DNA of 58,060 nt, from the NCBI GenBank assembly GCA_018653085.1, contig JABIAY010000067.1, positions 1 to 58,060 on the forward strand, in the 5' to 3' direction. This DNA is from Nitrospina sp. GTDB lineage: Bacteria; Nitrospinota; Nitrospinia; Nitrospinales; VA-1. Position numbers and translations under genes: made by a program. Of this stretch, positions 26,028 to 34,949 are shown one piece after another (positions within the stretch are counted from its first letter, which is position 1; each line of letters begins with the position of its first letter). Below the pieces are notes generated by a model, which worked only from the letters and a program-made list of their open reading frames with translations, made no database searches and was not told the origin of the DNA.

Positions 26028-26044
26028 AGCCCACCTCAAATAGC

Positions 26045-26278
26045 CTATTTCCCCATACCTGAACAATATCCATACTTTATGGGAGCGGTTTCGCTTTCAT
26101 CCTGATTGGATTTCAGGTGCTCGCGCAAATGTAAAATATCAAGACACTCCTTTGTAAAAACAATATAGTCCGCCTTTTGAACCGTTTGCAGACCATGTCC
26201 ATCGTATCTTGTAACGGGCATCCCACGGTTAGCGGAACTAGAGATTATTGCCCTATTAAGGAAAAAACCATGACTCAT
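26045..26278 (-). CDS. Possible small minus-strand hypothetical protein
   Basis: This 77-codon frame fills the gap before the phnD-like gene and is followed by a terminator-like hairpin in the same orientation. Its C-terminal half (ADYIVFTKECLDILHLREHL) looks like an amphipathic helical protein. The first ATG would overlap the phnD-like start; the ATG at 26221 would not. No Shine-Dalgarno is clear and no family is recognised, so it may be spurious. Confidence 0.3.
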   Translation of the reverse strand: MSHGFFLNRAIISSSANRGMPVTRYDGHGLQTVQKADYIVFTKECLDILHLREHLKSNQDESETAPIKYGYCSGMGK

Positions 26279-27262
26279 CCAATCTCTCGATTAATTGACC
26301 AATTTTTTTCTGCACAACTGGGAAAATACCGATTGCCTGTAATTTGCCTGCTTTCGCTATTCATGGTGGCGGGATGCGACTCTTCCGATGAAACTACGGT
26401 GGTCCACCTCAACGAACCCGCTGGGGATATTAAGTCTACCCCACCTGGCAAACCAGACTCGGCCAAAAATAAGTATCAGTTTGGTTTTGACCTGCGTAAC
26501 AGTCCGCAGGAAGATGCCGCCCAATACCTGCCCTTTTTGAGCTACCTCGAACAGGAGACAGGCTACAAGTTCAAGCTTCGGTTCACCTCCAAAAATAAAT
26601 CTTCCGAGGATGACCTGGGGCAAGGCATTACCCAGTTCGCCGCTGTCGGAGCAACGGCCAGCATTCATGCCACGGAAAGATACGGGGCGATTCCTCTGGT
26701 ACGTGGCATCAACAGCATTGGCAAGGCCAAATACCGGTCCATGATTGTCGTTGCACCAGACAGCAAACTCAACAATGTGGAAGAGCTCCGGGGAAAACGA
26801 TTTGCTTTTGGTTCAGACAACTCGACACAAGGGCACCTCATCCCCCGCATCATTCTTCTCAACAAAGGAATCATGCTTCAAGACCTTGGCTCCTATTCGT
26901 ATACCGGGTCGCATCGAAATTGCGCCAACGCAGTGGTTTCCAGAAAGGCGGACGCATGTGGAATGCAGGACACGCTGGCAGTAGCAATGGAAGAACAAGG
27001 GGTTTTACGGATCCTCTACACCTCGGACTATTACCCCTCCAGCGGCATTGTCGCCAACAAAGATGTGCCACCTCAGGTACGGGAAAAAGTCAGGCAGGCT
27101 CTGCTCAACTTTGACCCCAAGGGTCGGCACAAAGAAAGCCTTTACCATTGGGACAGGACGGAGATGCCAAATGGATTTGTTGCCACCAATGAAAAGGACT
27201 ACCAACCCCTGAAGGAATGGATGACTAAATTAGGCTTTTTGAATCCAGAGGAAGCATCATGA
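26270..27262 (+). CDS. PhnD-like phosphate/phosphonate-type periplasmic binding lipoprotein
   Basis: Starting at the ATG at 26270, with AAGGA upstream, the protein has 330 residues. The lipoprotein signal ends VAGC with the lipidated cysteine C36. The rest is a PhnD-type periplasmic-binding fold: FGFDLRNSPQEDA-like entry, GITQFAAVGATASIHATE, a RSMIVVAPDSKLNNVEELRGK-type block, FAFGSDNSTQGHLIPR, and SRKADACGMQDT. No transporter genes adjoin it. The stop overlaps the start of a sensor kinase (ATGA), so it is more likely the ligand sensor of a signalling system than a transport component. Confidence 0.85.
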   Translation: MTHPISRLIDQFFSAQLGKYRLPVICLLSLFMVAGCDSSDETTVVHLNEPAGDIKSTPPGKPDSAKNKYQFGFDLRNSPQEDAAQYLPFLSYLEQETGYKFKLRFTSKNKSSEDDLGQGITQFAAVGATASIHATERYGAIPLVRGINSIGKAKYRSMIVVAPDSKLNNVEELRGKRFAFGSDNSTQGHLIPRIILLNKGIMLQDLGSYSYTGSHRNCANAVVSRKADACGMQDTLAVAMEEQGVLRILYTSDYYPSSGIVANKDVPPQVREKVRQALLNFDPKGRHKESLYHWDRTEMPNGFVATNEKDYQPLKEWMTKLGFLNPEEAS

Positions 27263-29097
27263 AACTTCCTTTTCAAATCATGTTGTATTTCGCCGGTTTT
27301 GGCCTGTTGTTCGGCTTGCTGTCGGTATTTGGGACAGGGCGTACACTTGAAACATTCATTACTGACAGAGAATTGAAACAAGGAAGCCTCATATCACAGA
27401 TCATTGTCAAATCCATTTCCAGGGACACCATCAATGGGGACATCATTCCTGCACGAGACACGCTGAAAAGTCTTGTTGATAAACACGATCTTATCCACTA
27501 TGCCTTTATAACGGATTTTGATGGACGTCTCTTTGCGCACACTTTTCCAGGCCAGTTTCCCGCGCAATTGGCCGAACTCAAAGACATTTCTGGCGGACGA
27601 TATTTAACCCTCGCTCCGCAGGGTATAAAAATCCTACAGGACTCCTATCCATTGATCCCTGGCATGGAAGCCCGCCTGAATGTGGGTCTCAACCAGACCG
27701 GCAACCTGAGCTTTATTAAAAATGTAAAAACTCGAATTGTAGAAATCTCCGCCGTTGTTGCGCTTTTCGGCCTTGCCATCGCGTATGTGTTCTGTAGGAG
27801 AATCTGCCGCCCTCTGGAGAAGTTGACCAACCACATTCGCGCCTATGGCCGGGGAGAACTACAGGAAAAAGTCACAATTGACAAGAGAACCCTTGAGGTT
27901 TCTCAACTCGCCAATGAGTTCAACCAGATGATTGATCAACGTGGCAAAGCCGAGGAGTTATCGCTTCGACTGGGCCGCATCATGGACCAATCATTCAATG
28001 AAATATTTATCTTTGACGCCGAAACCTACCGCTTCATCCAGGTCAATCAAGGGGCCCTCAATAATTTAGGCTACAGCATGGAAGAAATGACTCACCTGAC
28101 TGCCCAAGGCATAAAACCAAAAGTCACCCCGGAGCAGTTTGACAATATGGTCGAGCCTCTGCGCACCGGGGAAAAGCAGATGATTGTGTTTGAAACGGTG
28201 CACAAACGCAAGGACAGCACTATGTATCCGGTTGAAGTTCGTCTCCAACTCATGCACGATGAAAATCCTCCCATCTTCGTAGCCGTCATTCAAGACATCA
28301 CCCTGCGCAAAAAAGCCGAGCAGGAACTGGAAAACCATCGCAACCATCTTGAACATCTTGTTAATGAAAGAACCGCCGAGCTAAAAGAAACCAGCGAACA
28401 GTTACTGCATTCGGAAAAACTGGCCGCAACGGGAAAGCTCGCCGCCTCTTTTGCCCACGAGTTCAACAACCCTCTTTACGGGGTAACAAATGTTCTGGAA
28501 GAAGTTAAAGACGGGGTCACTATGGATACGGACTATCAGAATCTTGTCGATATTGGGATTAAAGAATCTCATCGCATGGCTGGCTTGATTAGAAACCTGC
28601 AGGACTTCCATCGGCCGACCTCAGGAATGCTCATACCTTTCAATATCCATGAGGCCATCCATGACATGACTCTATTACTCGGGAAAAAGCTCAGCCAACG
28701 AAATGTTGACCTCGAGATGAATCTTGCCGATGACATGCCGAAAATAGCCGCCGTACCGGATCAGATCAAGCAGGTGGTGTTGAATATTCTGCAGAACGCC
28801 GAAGAGGCGACCCCTGATAGGGGAACCATTACAGTTTCCACAGAGGTCCGGGATTCGACCATCAAGCTCCACATTCGGGATACAGGTCCCGGCATTTCTC
28901 CCGAGAATATCAAAAAGGTTTTTGATCCGTTTTTCACCACCAAGTCTGCAGTCAAGGGAACTGGACTGGGCCTTTCGATCAGTTATGGAATTATCAAAAC
29001 CCACGGGGGCAACATCGATATACAGAGTGCCCCTGGAGAAGGAACAACTATGAGCATCACTCTACCTATTTACAGGAACGGCCATGAAGACACATAA
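27259..29097 (+). CDS. Membrane sensor histidine kinase with HAMP and PAS domains
   Basis: This 612-residue kinase has a first membrane helix at about 5-23, a periplasmic domain (about 30-160), a second helix (about 163-180), a HAMP linker, a PAS/PAC domain (about 230-355; DQSFNEIFIFDAET, PVEVRLQLM), a coiled coil and a HisKA domain with phospho-acceptor H400 in SFAHEFNNPLYG. The HATPase domain has NAEEAT (N box), DTGPGIS (G1) and GTGLGLSISYGI (G2). It is translationally coupled to the PhnD-like lipoprotein, probably reading its ligand state. It overlaps the next gene by 14 bp. Confidence 0.92.
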   Translation: MKLPFQIMLYFAGFGLLFGLLSVFGTGRTLETFITDRELKQGSLISQIIVKSISRDTINGDIIPARDTLKSLVDKHDLIHYAFITDFDGRLFAHTFPGQFPAQLAELKDISGGRYLTLAPQGIKILQDSYPLIPGMEARLNVGLNQTGNLSFIKNVKTRIVEISAVVALFGLAIAYVFCRRICRPLEKLTNHIRAYGRGELQEKVTIDKRTLEVSQLANEFNQMIDQRGKAEELSLRLGRIMDQSFNEIFIFDAETYRFIQVNQGALNNLGYSMEEMTHLTAQGIKPKVTPEQFDNMVEPLRTGEKQMIVFETVHKRKDSTMYPVEVRLQLMHDENPPIFVAVIQDITLRKKAEQELENHRNHLEHLVNERTAELKETSEQLLHSEKLAATGKLAASFAHEFNNPLYGVTNVLEEVKDGVTMDTDYQNLVDIGIKESHRMAGLIRNLQDFHRPTSGMLIPFNIHEAIHDMTLLLGKKLSQRNVDLEMNLADDMPKIAAVPDQIKQVVLNILQNAEEATPDRGTITVSTEVRDSTIKLHIRDTGPGISPENIKKVFDPFFTTKSAVKGTGLGLSISYGIIKTHGGNIDIQSAPGEGTTMSITLPIYRNGHEDT

Positions 29098-30718
29098 AAT
29101 ACTTTTAGTGGACGATGAAGATTCGATACGCCATACCCTGAAGTTCAACCTGAGCAAACTGGGCTACTCGGTGGATACAGCCAATTCCGGCAGGGAAGGA
29201 TTCGAAAAGTTTCAGGTTACGGGATATGACCTGGTCATCACCGATATCATGATGCCGGAAATGACAGGCATCGAATTGTTGCAGGAGATTACCAAAGTGA
29301 ACCCAGAGGCCATGGTGATGCTCCTTACCGGGTTTGGCTCCCTGGACACTGCGGTTCAGGCATTGCGCCTGGGCGCTCAGGATTACCTTCAAAAACCTTG
29401 CAACAGGGAGGAACTGGCTCTCAGGGCAAGTCGCTGTCTGGAAAAACTGGATTTAAAACTGGAGCTGAAAAGTCAAACAAAAAAACTAAAACAAGCGCAT
29501 GACCTTCTGGAAATTCGTGTGGAGGAACGGACCCGCGACCTGCACAAAGCTAAGGAAGATGCGGAGAAGGCCAACCTGGCCAAATCGGAATTCCTGTCAC
29601 GGATGAGCCACGAACTGCGAACCCCCATGAACGCCATACTGGGTTTCGCCCAATTGCTGGAATTCTCTCCCAAAGAGCCGTTGACGAAACGCCAGAAGAG
29701 CAACGTCGGGGAAATCCTCACGGCGGGACAACATTTGCTCGACCTGATCAATGAGGTGCTGGACCTCGCACGAGTTGAATCTGGCGAACTCACCTTGTCT
29801 TTGGAAAGTCTCGACCTGATACGCCTGATCAGGGAAACGGTTTTCCTGATCACCCCCCTCGCGAATGAGAAAGATATTCAGTTCATTAATCCTGCAATTG
29901 AATCTCAGAGTTGGTTCGTTTTCGCCGACCGGGTCCGATTGAAGCAGGTACTACTCAACCTCTTTTCCAATGCAGTCAAGTACAACAGAGAAAATGGAAC
30001 CATCGAGATGAGCTACGATAAAACTCCCGATGGCCGGGTTTTGGTCAACATTGCCAACACCGGGGCAATTATCCCCGCTGAACACCAGGAGGCGATTTTC
30101 GAGCCCTTTAACAGGCTCGATGCCGATACCACCGAAATAGAGGGGACGGGAATCGGGCTCAGCCTGACCCGCCGGTTGCTGGAAATCATGGATGGGGCCA
30201 TTCGGCTCGAAAGCACCGAAGAAAAAGGCAATTGCTTTACCATCGACCTGCCGGGAGCGGAGCCACCGCAAATTTCTGCTGAGGAAAACAATAAGCTGGC
30301 AGAAATAGAATTGGCAATGGATCCAGAAAAATACCAGGGGAAATTAACGGTGCTTTATATTGAAGACAATCCGGCAAACCTGAAATTGGCGCAAAGCATC
30401 TTTCAGCGATTTTCTCATGTTCAATTGTTAGCCGCCCACGAACCGAAACTTGGAATCGAACTGGCAAGAACCCATGTCCCAAACCTGATATTGATGGACA
30501 TCAACCTGCCGGGAATGAACGGCATCCAGGCATTCAAACAACTGCAGACTTTGGATAAAACCAGGGATATACCCGTCATTGCCCTCAGCGCCAACGCAAT
30601 GGATAGAGACATTAAAAAAGCGATGTCCGCAGGTTTCCATTCCTATATCACCAAACCCATTAATATTCCTCGCTTCCTAGAAACCATTAAAGAGGTCCTG
30701 GGGGATAACTGTAAGTAA
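29084..30718 (+). CDS. Hybrid kinase: receiver - histidine kinase - receiver
   Basis: This 544-residue cytoplasmic protein has an N-terminal receiver (LLVDDEDSIRH, phospho-acceptor D54 in VITDIMMPE, lysine in LQKPCN), a coiled coil (about 125-160) and HisKA with H176 in RMSHELRTPMNAILG. An HATPase domain (NAVKYN, then GIGLSLTRRL) and a C-terminal receiver follow (LYIEDNPANL, D472 in LMDINLPG, ITKPI). It has no DNA-binding output, so it is a phosphorelay intermediate. The partner response regulator is not in the window. It is the last gene of the three-gene PhnD-like/kinase/hybrid unit. Confidence 0.93.
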   Translation: MKTHKILLVDDEDSIRHTLKFNLSKLGYSVDTANSGREGFEKFQVTGYDLVITDIMMPEMTGIELLQEITKVNPEAMVMLLTGFGSLDTAVQALRLGAQDYLQKPCNREELALRASRCLEKLDLKLELKSQTKKLKQAHDLLEIRVEERTRDLHKAKEDAEKANLAKSEFLSRMSHELRTPMNAILGFAQLLEFSPKEPLTKRQKSNVGEILTAGQHLLDLINEVLDLARVESGELTLSLESLDLIRLIRETVFLITPLANEKDIQFINPAIESQSWFVFADRVRLKQVLLNLFSNAVKYNRENGTIEMSYDKTPDGRVLVNIANTGAIIPAEHQEAIFEPFNRLDADTTEIEGTGIGLSLTRRLLEIMDGAIRLESTEEKGNCFTIDLPGAEPPQISAEENNKLAEIELAMDPEKYQGKLTVLYIEDNPANLKLAQSIFQRFSHVQLLAAHEPKLGIELARTHVPNLILMDINLPGMNGIQAFKQLQTLDKTRDIPVIALSANAMDRDIKKAMSAGFHSYITKPINIPRFLETIKEVLGDNCK

Positions 30719-30737
30719 TGTGACATTCGAAAAAGCC

Positions 30738-30866
30738 GATGGCATACTGACCCCACGCCTAGCCCACTCCCGTGGGAGGACATATAGCCATTACTTTTTA
30801 AGCCGAGATAACTCCTTGCTCGCCTAATCAAACTATTGCCAGTCGCCATCGGCCGCTGGCCGATTA
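30738..30866. repeat. Mosaic intergenic repeat R9 between convergent genes
   Basis: It contains a variant core TGACCCCACGCCTAGCCC (30748-30765) fused directly to the palindrome CCCACTCCCGTGGGAGGA, a GCCGAGATAACTCCTTGCTC module, AAACTATTGCCAG and a CGGCCGCTGGCCG palindrome. The TAA stop of the minus-strand Lon-like gene lies in its right edge (30864-30866). Confidence 0.82.
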
Positions 30867-31547
30867 GTTCCAGCGGGCGGAGTCGGGAGTGACGTTACGA
30901 ACTTTGGAGAGGTGGATGAGGTCGATTTTCATTTTAAGGAACTCGTGAAGGAACTCCGCGCGGCAAAGTACATCCTGTTCTTCAAGAAAAGTTTGTTTTT
31001 GTTCGAGGGAAAGATCCAGCCGATACGCGAACCGGTCCACAAACTGACTGAGTTTGTGACCCAGGTTCCAGTCGAGTTCCTTTTTCAACGCATTGTTCTC
31101 AGGGATCAGGCTGGTGAAATCCCGATACCGTTTAATCAAACTTTCTCGGACCGTATTGGATTCTTCACCAATTCCCTGTTCATTCTGTTCTTCGAGCAGA
31201 TCAACTTCCGCACGGCGGTAGGGTTTTCCATCCACTTCCTTCAAGATGCGAAACCGACGCAACCCAACCAGTGTAAAATCATATTTCCCATCCGGGTGGC
31301 GGGTTTCTTTTTCAATGCTTCCCACGCAACCTATGGGAAATAAATCTGGCCGGTCGAAATAGGACGCTTCCCAATCTGGTTTTAGAAGAACCATGCCAAT
31401 TTTGCGCTCACCTTCCAGAGCATCGGCGGTCATCTGCCGGTACCGGGGCTCAAAAATATGTAGCGGCAACGGCGTACCGGGGTAAAATACGGTTGAGGGC
31501 AAAGGGAACAGGGGAATGAGCCCATCCTGCTGTGAATCTTTTTCCAT
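30864..31547 (-). CDS. Lon N-terminal (LON substrate-binding) domain protein
   Basis: This 227-residue stand-alone protein has the LON-SB/PUA-like domain: LIPLFPLPSTVFYPGTPLPLHIFEPRY in short blocks at residues 10-36, IGMVLLKPDW, GCVGSIEKE and FTLVGLRRFRIL. The AAA+ ATPase and protease domains of Lon are absent. Such proteins (YcaM-type LON-domain) are common, and their function is unknown; peptide or substrate binding is plausible. It is divergently transcribed from the 466-residue protein gene, with an 80-bp gap between. Confidence 0.85.
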   Translation of the reverse strand: MEKDSQQDGLIPLFPLPSTVFYPGTPLPLHIFEPRYRQMTADALEGERKIGMVLLKPDWEASYFDRPDLFPIGCVGSIEKETRHPDGKYDFTLVGLRRFRILKEVDGKPYRRAEVDLLEEQNEQGIGEESNTVRESLIKRYRDFTSLIPENNALKKELDWNLGHKLSQFVDRFAYRLDLSLEQKQTFLEEQDVLCRAEFLHEFLKMKIDLIHLSKVRNVTPDSARWN

Positions 31548-31627
31548 GCGTTCCTCATCTAAGTGATTGCATTATAACGTGAACATTGTAACATCTAATA
31601 AGACTATTGTTTTTATTCTAAAGACGT

Positions 31628-33028
31628 ATGATTACCCAACCTGAAAATATTTGTACTGAAATCCAGACCTCGCTGACCCGTTCCGGTTTATTTTCGGATA
31701 CGGAAGATTCTGGAAACAGCTGGCGGATTTCGCCGGAACCGTTTTTTCTCTCCTCAGAGGATGTAGAGTTTTTCCATCAGTTGGGTCCTCATCTGCTCAA
31801 ATTTTACACTGCCTGGAACAAACTTTATCTGGAAAGTGCAAAAGGGACTTGCCCGGAATGGTTCGCGCAGTATCTGGATGCGGGGAAACCCCGGGAGTTG
31901 GTCGAGTTTGGCAAAATGAAGCGGTTTCGCCGGACCTTGCCGTCACTGCTTCGACCCGATGTGATTGTAACGGAAAATGGATTTGCTGTGACCGAACTGG
32001 ACTCGGTTCCTGGTGGATTCGGCCTGACGGCTGAACTCATGTCCCTTTATAAAGACCCCTCCTGGCAGATTGTTGGGGACACCGAGGGCGGGATTCCTAC
32101 TTTGTTTTACAAAATGGCCGCATCCCTCGCCAAAGAGGAAAAACCCTGTGTCGCCATTGTCGTTTCTGATGAGGCTGGAGACTATCGTAGTGAGATGGAA
32201 TGGCTCACAGCCCTCTTGCGTAAAAAGGATTTGCCAGTCTACACGGTTCACCCCAAAGAGGTGCAGTTCCGCGAGGAGGGTTTGTTCATCCTGAATGAAG
32301 GGAACTGGCTGAGGGTCGATATCCTGTATCGTTTTTTTGAGTTATTTGACCTTAAAAATATCCCCAAATCCGAATTGATGATGTATGCGGCAAAAAAAGG
32401 CCAGGTCGTGACCACTCCTCCTTATAAAACCTGTTTGGAAGAAAAACTCAGCTTTGCATTGTTCCATCATCCTTCCCTGAAACCGGATTGGGAAAAAGCC
32501 CTGGGTTCTGAAACTTTTAGCACCTTATCTCATCTAATTCCTGAAACCTGGATACTGGACTCCCGTGCAATACCCCCTTATGGGGTGATCCCGGGATTGG
32601 AGTTAAAAGGCTCTCCGGTTCAGGATTGGCAGGAATTGAGGGGTTTGACTCAAAAAGAGCGGGAAATGGTGATCAAACCTTCAGGTTTCTCGCCAGAATC
32701 ATGGGGAAGCCGGGGAGTTGTGGTGGGACACGATGTTTCCGGAGAAGTATGGCAGGAAACTCTGACGAAAGGTTTGCAAGGTTTCCCCGACCAAACTTCG
32801 ATTTTGCAGAAATTTTATAAGGGAAAACGGGTGCCGGTTTCCTATCTGGACCAAAACTCTGGAAAAATGGAAACCATGCAGAGCCGGGTACGGCTGACAC
32901 CTTATTATTTTGTGGTGGAAGACACCACACATCTGGCGGGCATTCTGGCTACACTTTGCCCACAGAATAAAAAGAAAATTCATGGAATGACGGATGCAGT
33001 GATGATGCCCTGCGCCATAAAAGAATGA
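31628..33028 (+). CDS. Unrecognised 466-residue cytoplasmic protein, ATP-grasp-like features
   Basis: I do not recognise the family firmly. The protein has no signal or membrane segment. Blocks that look conserved are FAVTELDSVPGGFGLTAELM near residue 118, EMVIKPSGFSPESWGSRGV near 348 and SRVRLTPYYFVVED near 420. A lysine-containing VIKPS strand with a following Gly-rich loop, and a later R-x-TPY strand, are reminiscent of ATP-grasp or circularly permuted glutathionylspermidine-synthase-like enzymes; this is inference. The gene stands alone, followed by about 200 bp with a weak CCGC/GCGG hairpin and repeat R10. Confidence 0.55.
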   Translation: MITQPENICTEIQTSLTRSGLFSDTEDSGNSWRISPEPFFLSSEDVEFFHQLGPHLLKFYTAWNKLYLESAKGTCPEWFAQYLDAGKPRELVEFGKMKRFRRTLPSLLRPDVIVTENGFAVTELDSVPGGFGLTAELMSLYKDPSWQIVGDTEGGIPTLFYKMAASLAKEEKPCVAIVVSDEAGDYRSEMEWLTALLRKKDLPVYTVHPKEVQFREEGLFILNEGNWLRVDILYRFFELFDLKNIPKSELMMYAAKKGQVVTTPPYKTCLEEKLSFALFHHPSLKPDWEKALGSETFSTLSHLIPETWILDSRAIPPYGVIPGLELKGSPVQDWQELRGLTQKEREMVIKPSGFSPESWGSRGVVVGHDVSGEVWQETLTKGLQGFPDQTSILQKFYKGKRVPVSYLDQNSGKMETMQSRVRLTPYYFVVEDTTHLAGILATLCPQNKKKIHGMTDAVMMPCAIKE

Positions 33029-33170
33029 ACGACTCCGCCGCAAGCGGACAGGGTATCCGGTAAAGATTTTTATTTAAAAACCGTGGCAACAAGGCTACGC
33101 CTTGAGGAAACGCGGATAGGTCATAATAATACGCCAACAAAGCCTGCTTGCTTTTCGATTATAGGTCTGT

Positions 33171-33212
33171 TGGCCCCACGCCGAGTGGGGGAATAAAGCC
33201 CACTGGTGGGAT
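33171..33212. repeat. Mosaic intergenic repeat R10 (short copy)
   Basis: The core TGGCCCCACGCCGAGTGG (33171-33188) has the TAG changed to GAG. It is followed by AATAAAGCCCACTGGTGGG just before the glutaredoxin gene's ribosome-binding site. Confidence 0.65.
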
Positions 33213-33227
33213 TAAGGTGATTTTTTA

Positions 33228-33467
33228 GTGATGAAGCTTTATAACATAGATGGCTGTGGTTACTGCTCAATGGTCAGGGATGTTCTGACCCAAATGAGTC
33301 TGCAATATGAAAAAATTGATGTGCCCTGGTCCCATCAACAACGTAAAGAAGTTTATGATGTATCGGGGCAGACGACCGTCCCGGTTTTGGTGGATGGGGA
33401 TGTCATCCTTGACGATGAATATGAGATCATCGACTATCTGAAAAAGACCTATACGGTCAATTCTTAA
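33228..33467 (+). CDS. Glutaredoxin-family protein
   Basis: This 79-residue protein is one glutaredoxin fold. It has the dithiol motif C10-G-Y-C13 in DGCGYCSMVRD, the cis-proline loop TTVPVLVDGDV and the closing DDEYEIIDYL. AAGGTGA lies seven bases before the GTG at 33228 and ten before the ATG at 33231; either start is possible and the product differs by one residue. It probably reduces mixed disulfides or binds an iron-sulfur cluster. Confidence 0.85.
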   Translation: MMKLYNIDGCGYCSMVRDVLTQMSLQYEKIDVPWSHQQRKEVYDVSGQTTVPVLVDGDVILDDEYEIIDYLKKTYTVNS

Positions 33468-33474
33468 TCTCCCC

Positions 33475-33622
33475 CCACTAGGCGTGGAGGCCGTGATATC
33501 CCCATCATTACCTTCATGCCCCGGAGGGGTAAACTGGCAAGGCTCGTTTGAGCCATCATGAACGATTACTAGCAAGCAAAAGTTATTGCAAATTGAGCCC
33601 AGCATCACGCTGGCCACAAAGT
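33475..33622. repeat. Mosaic intergenic repeat R11
   Basis: Modules in order: reverse core CCACTAGGCGTGGAGGCC (33475-33492), TTCATGCCCCGGAGGGGTAA, CTGGCAAGGCTCGTTTGAGCC, CTAGCAAGCAAAAGTTATTG and the palindrome CCAGCATCACGCTGG. The order is nearly the same as in R13. Confidence 0.82.
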
Positions 33623-33633
33623 AAGGAAAAAAC

Positions 33634-34764
33634 ATGGAGCCTTGGCAAAAACAACTCAGCCAGAGCGCAGTAAAAATTGAAGACCTGCCGTTTATTCCCG
33701 AATCTCCTGCATATCGGGACCGGCTTAAGAAAGTGGGGGAGCTCTATCCCATACGAATCAATTCTTATTTCTTGAATCTCATTCAAGGCCCCAATGACCC
33801 GCTATGGAAACAGGTGGTTCCCACCATCGAAGAGTTGGACGACTTTATCGAAGGAGAAAATCTGCTCGCCGACCCGCTTAATGAGGAAGTCGACATGCCG
33901 GTGCCGGAACTGGTTCACCGCTATCCGGACCGGGTACTGCTGATGATCAACAATCAGTGCCCGATTGTCTGTCGGTTTTGTACAAGAAAACGTAAAATCG
34001 GTTTTGCCGGAATCGTCACACGCGAAACTCTGCGACAGGGCATTGAATACATCCGCAACAATCCTGAAGTCCGTGATGTGGTCATGTCTGGCGGAGACCC
34101 CCTTCTTATTCCGGATAAAGAACTGGACCGAATCCTCGGTGAACTGCGGTCCATCCCGCATCTGGAAATAATTCGCATAGGCACGCGGGTTCCCGGAGCT
34201 TTGCCAGCCAGAGTGACGGAAAACCTCTGCTCGATATTGAAAAAATATCATCCCCTGTATTTCAACATGCATTTTAACCACCCGGCGGAGATCACTCCCG
34301 AAGTGGAAAAAGCCTGTGCCATGCTTGCCGATGCGGGAATTCCGCTGGGCAGTCAGACCGTTCTTTTAAAAGGCGTCAATGACAACGCAGAGGTCATGAA
34401 AGAGTTGATGCTGAAATTGCTGAAGAACCGCATTAAGCCCTACTATATTTATCAGGCCGACATGACGGAGGGGACAGACCATTTCCGCACATCCGTACAA
34501 AAAGGACTCGACATACTGAAAGACCTCATGGGCCACACTTCAGGGATGGCAGTACCCTATTTCGTGATTGATGCTCCAGGCGGAGGCGGTAAAGTAAGAC
34601 TGCTCCCCAACAGTGTTGTTGAACACAACAAACACGAAGTGGTGATCACAAATTACGAAGGCAAAGTGTTTCGCTATCAACAGTCCAACGGCAACAATGG
34701 CTCTTCCAGCGAAAACAGCAAATCAAACCTCCAAAAACAGGATATGTGCCAACTGCCTGCCTGA
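33634..34764 (+). CDS. kamA: Lysine 2,3-aminomutase family (KamA/AblA-like) radical SAM protein
   Basis: This 376-residue protein has the radical SAM motif C109-x3-C113-x2-C116 in CPIVCRFCTRKRKIG. The family blocks RYPDRVLLMINNQ, VVMSGGDPLLIPD, IRIGTRVPGALPARV, NMHFNHPAEITPE and LKGVNDNAEV are present, as is YYIYQADMTEGTDHFRT for PLP and substrate binding. It interconverts L-lysine and beta-lysine in osmolyte or lysine metabolism. EpmB (elongation factor P modification) is the alternative, but length and the absence of nearby epmA or efp do not favour it. The partner ablB is not seen. The C-terminus has an Asn/Ser-rich tail (SNGNNGSSSENSKSN). Confidence 0.85.
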   Translation: MEPWQKQLSQSAVKIEDLPFIPESPAYRDRLKKVGELYPIRINSYFLNLIQGPNDPLWKQVVPTIEELDDFIEGENLLADPLNEEVDMPVPELVHRYPDRVLLMINNQCPIVCRFCTRKRKIGFAGIVTRETLRQGIEYIRNNPEVRDVVMSGGDPLLIPDKELDRILGELRSIPHLEIIRIGTRVPGALPARVTENLCSILKKYHPLYFNMHFNHPAEITPEVEKACAMLADAGIPLGSQTVLLKGVNDNAEVMKELMLKLLKNRIKPYYIYQADMTEGTDHFRTSVQKGLDILKDLMGHTSGMAVPYFVIDAPGGGGKVRLLPNSVVEHNKHEVVITNYEGKVFRYQQSNGNNGSSSENSKSNLQKQDMCQLPA

Positions 34765-34810
34765 GCAAACCCAAACACTCCTTCCAGCATTTCTGACTTC
34801 CTGATAGAAT

Positions 34811-34937
34811 CCACTAGGCGTCCGGCGAGCCGCCGGTGGCTGTGATCTCCTCTTCATCAGCTTTCATGCCCCGCAGGGGTAAAAGAGTTATCTCGGCTTA
34901 AAAAGTAATTTCCCTACTCCCTCCCACGGGAGTGGGC
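34811..34937. repeat. Mosaic intergenic repeat R12
   Basis: Modules: CCACTAGGCGTCCGGCGAGC continuing into CGCCGGTGGC, TTTCATGCCCCGCAGGGGTA, AAGAGTTATCTCGGC and the palindrome CCCTCCCACGGGAGTGGG ending at about 34937. The last module lies 12 bp before the ATG of the next gene. Confidence 0.82.
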
Positions 34938-34949
34938 CAGGCTAAACCT

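Noticed and set aside
26177-26269. Longer N-terminus for the PhnD-like protein
   Set aside because: The upstream 31 codons are hydrophilic and would bury the lipoprotein signal; the ATG at 26270 has a Shine-Dalgarno sequence.
34932-34949. GTG start for the spermidine-synthase-like gene
   Set aside because: The GTG lies inside a repeat palindrome; the ATG at 34950 directly precedes the first membrane segment.
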